This document shows, one piece after another, positions 62,523 through 64,000 of a stretch of 64,000 bases of DNA (position 1 is its first letter; every line of letters begins with the position of its first letter). A model generated the notes under the pieces. It saw only the letters and a program-made list of their open reading frames with translations, did no database searches and was not told the origin of the DNA. A program made the translations under genes and the position numbers. The stretch is taken from the NCBI RefSeq assembly GCF_020622265.1, contig NZ_JACNMQ010000002.1, positions 558,001 through 622,000 of the forward strand. The letters run 5' to 3'. This DNA comes from Halomonas sp. M20. Its GTDB lineage: Bacteria; Pseudomonadota; Gammaproteobacteria; Pseudomonadales; Halomonadaceae.

Positions 62523-64000
62523 TCCTTGGCTCCTCCGTCGACACCCTTCCCCAGGCGTTCAAGGCTCAGGGACTGCGCGACCAAGCCAGCTCTCGTTCGA
62601 GCTGGGCGCTGCTCAACGCCTATTGTCGTGAGGTGGCAGCGCCGGCCGGCGAGCTCACTTGGGATAGTCCCTTCGGCGCTCGCGCCTGGCCGCTGGTGAT
62701 CCAGCAGCACCAACGCCTGAAGGGCGGCCATGTGCTGCAAGTCTCCCTGCCACTTAGCGCTCAGCAGCTATTGATTGCGGTCGAGCGCCCCTCTGTCACC
62801 CTCAATCACACTTACCGTTCCGAACCCTTCGGCGCCACCTTCGGCAAGCCCTGGCAGGCGCTGGACTGGCAGCACCTGGCTCGAGTGCTGCTGAACGAGC
62901 TGGCGCTGCGCTTCGATCAGCCTTTCAACGACGAGCTGCTGACTCAGATCGGTAACAGTGCCGCGCTGATGGAAGAGTTCATCCCCGCCGCCGGGGACGA
63001 CGACTGGGGCCAGGGCGAGCACGCCTATCTGCGCTCGGAGCAGTCGCTGACCTTCGGCCACGCCTTCCATCCCACCCCCAAGAGCCGCGAAGGCATTGCG
63101 CTCGAGGCCATTCGGCGCTACTCCCCGGAACTCGGCGCGGCTTTCCCGTTGCACTACTTCGCGGTGGCGGAGCCCGATCTGCATCAGGCATCGCACTTCG
63201 ATGAGAGCGCCTATGCGCAACTCGAGCGCCAGCTACCGGCAATCCCCCTCCCCTCCGGCTACCGGGCGCTGCCGGTGCATCCCTGGCAGGTAGAGCATCT
63301 CCTCGGCCTGACAGTGGTGCGTCAGGCCCTCGATAGCGGTCGTCTACTCGATCTGGGGCCGGCCGGTGAGCCCTGGCACCCCACCGCCTCGGTGCGCACC
63401 CTGTTTCAGCCCGGCCGCGACCGTTTTCTCAAGTGCTCGCTGCATGTACGCCTGACCAACTGCGTGCGCAAGAACGCCTGGTACGAACTCGAGAGTGCCG
63501 TCGGCGTGAGTCGCCTGCTAAGCGAAGAGACCCGCGTTCTGAGCGAAGTCTTCCCACGGCTGACGCTGATGGCCGAGCCCGGCTTCGTCACCGTCGACTT
63601 TCGCGATCATCCCCTAGAGGCGCGCATTGCGCTGCAGGAAGCCTTCGGCCTGATCCTGCGCCAGACCCCCGACTGGGCGGAAGACGAGACCCCCCTGCTG
63701 GCGGCGGCGCTGTTTGCCGACACCCCCTCGGGGGACTCGCCGGTGGAGCATGAGGTCATGCGTCTGGCCCGACATCGGGGCCTATCGTGGGAGACAGCGA
63801 CACAGGTCTGGTTCGAGGCCTACATCGAACGTCTGGTCCCCCCGATGCTGTTCGCCCTGTGCCGGCTCGGGGTGGTGTTCGAGCCCCATCTGCAAAACGT
63901 GGTGGTGGGGCTACGCCACGGCCTGCCTAGCCACGTTTATATCCGCGATCTGGAAGGCACCAAGCTGCTGCCCGAACAGTGGCCCGATGAACGACTGACG
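62519..64000 (+). CDS. pvsD: NRPS-independent siderophore synthetase, PvsD-like (IucA/IucC family), cut by window end
   Basis: Open from the ATG at 62519 (overlapping the exporter stop, with AAGGAAG upstream) to the last base: 494 codons with no stop. The hallmark GHAFHPTPKSREGI lies at about residues 180-193. It is followed by LPAIPLPSGYRALPVHPWQV (around the LPVHPW block), PTASVRTLFQPGRDRFLKCS, LHVRLTNCVRKNAWYELESA and the C-terminal LFALCRLGVVFEPHLQNVVV. It is a second, distinct NIS synthetase, as vibrioferrin assembly requires two. The 3' end and any pvsE decarboxylase gene lie beyond the window. Confidence 0.85.
   Translation, partial: MILGSSVDTLPQAFKAQGLRDQASSRSSWALLNAYCREVAAPAGELTWDSPFGARAWPLVIQQHQRLKGGHVLQVSLPLSAQQLLIAVERPSVTLNHTYRSEPFGATFGKPWQALDWQHLARVLLNELALRFDQPFNDELLTQIGNSAALMEEFIPAAGDDDWGQGEHAYLRSEQSLTFGHAFHPTPKSREGIALEAIRRYSPELGAAFPLHYFAVAEPDLHQASHFDESAYAQLERQLPAIPLPSGYRALPVHPWQVEHLLGLTVVRQALDSGRLLDLGPAGEPWHPTASVRTLFQPGRDRFLKCSLHVRLTNCVRKNAWYELESAVGVSRLLSEETRVLSEVFPRLTLMAEPGFVTVDFRDHPLEARIALQEAFGLILRQTPDWAEDETPLLAAALFADTPSGDSPVEHEVMRLARHRGLSWETATQVWFEAYIERLVPPMLFALCRLGVVFEPHLQNVVVGLRHGLPSHVYIRDLEGTKLLPEQWPDERLT

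Overview
This is a 64 kb stretch of a GC-rich gammaproteobacterial chromosome, densely packed with housekeeping genes. Gene order and protein sequences fit Halomonadaceae (Halomonas or a close relative). The blocks priA-argS-SPOR-hslVU-DUF971-ubiE-ubiJ-ubiB-hisE-tatABC, hemB-ppk1 and trxA-rho match the order I recall from Pseudomonas. The HemB metal loop and the long DapD are also Pseudomonas-like. The genus assignment is inference; no rRNA gene is present to confirm it.

Layout. 1-12.0 kb (+): 3' part of priA, argS, a SPOR-domain protein, hslVU, a DUF971 protein, the ubiquinone genes ubiE-ubiJ-ubiB, hisE and tatABC. 12.1-24.3 kb: elbB (-), hemB-ppk1 (+), then a minus-strand block with a DAHP synthase gene coupled to a DUF3087 membrane protein gene, a 41-residue membrane peptide gene, fre, ubiD, rho and a thioredoxin gene, and ppx (+). 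24.3-44.7 kb (-): tilS, accA, dnaE, rnhB, lpxB, lpxA, fabZ, lpxD, bamA, rseP, dxr, cdsA, uppS, frr, pyrH, tsf, rpsB, which is the classic envelope/lipid A/translation supercluster, here without skp between bamA and lpxD. 45.0-52.6 kb: map, glnD, an ArsC/Spx-like reductase, dapD, dapE, a small unknown gene, a membrane-anchored cold-shock protein (-) and slyX. 52.6-57.8 kb: trxB (-), a 2-Cys peroxiredoxin (-) and acnA (+). 58.2-64.0 kb (+): a siderophore operon cut by the window end. It runs ATP-grasp ligase, IucA/IucC synthetase, MFS exporter, second IucA/IucC synthetase, matching pvsA-pvsB-pvsC-pvsD of vibrioferrin biosynthesis, and has a Fur-box-like site upstream.

The most interesting non-textbook signals are: (1) a 47-codon leader peptide with a Tyr-Trp-Arg-Trp-Phe run, its own promoter and Shine-Dalgarno sequence, and an alternative-hairpin terminator in front of the DAHP synthase gene, which together look like a transcription attenuator; (2) two families of full-length palindromic intergenic elements, one with two inverted copies 49 kb apart, one copy of which supplies the stop codon of the SPOR gene; (3) the vibrioferrin-type operon with four-base overlaps at every junction; (4) small ORFs, including a 28-codon one with a strong Shine-Dalgarno sequence between acnA and the siderophore operon; and (5) a dyad centred on the predicted accA -10 box. 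No tRNA, rRNA, CRISPR array, prophage or intact IS element was seen.
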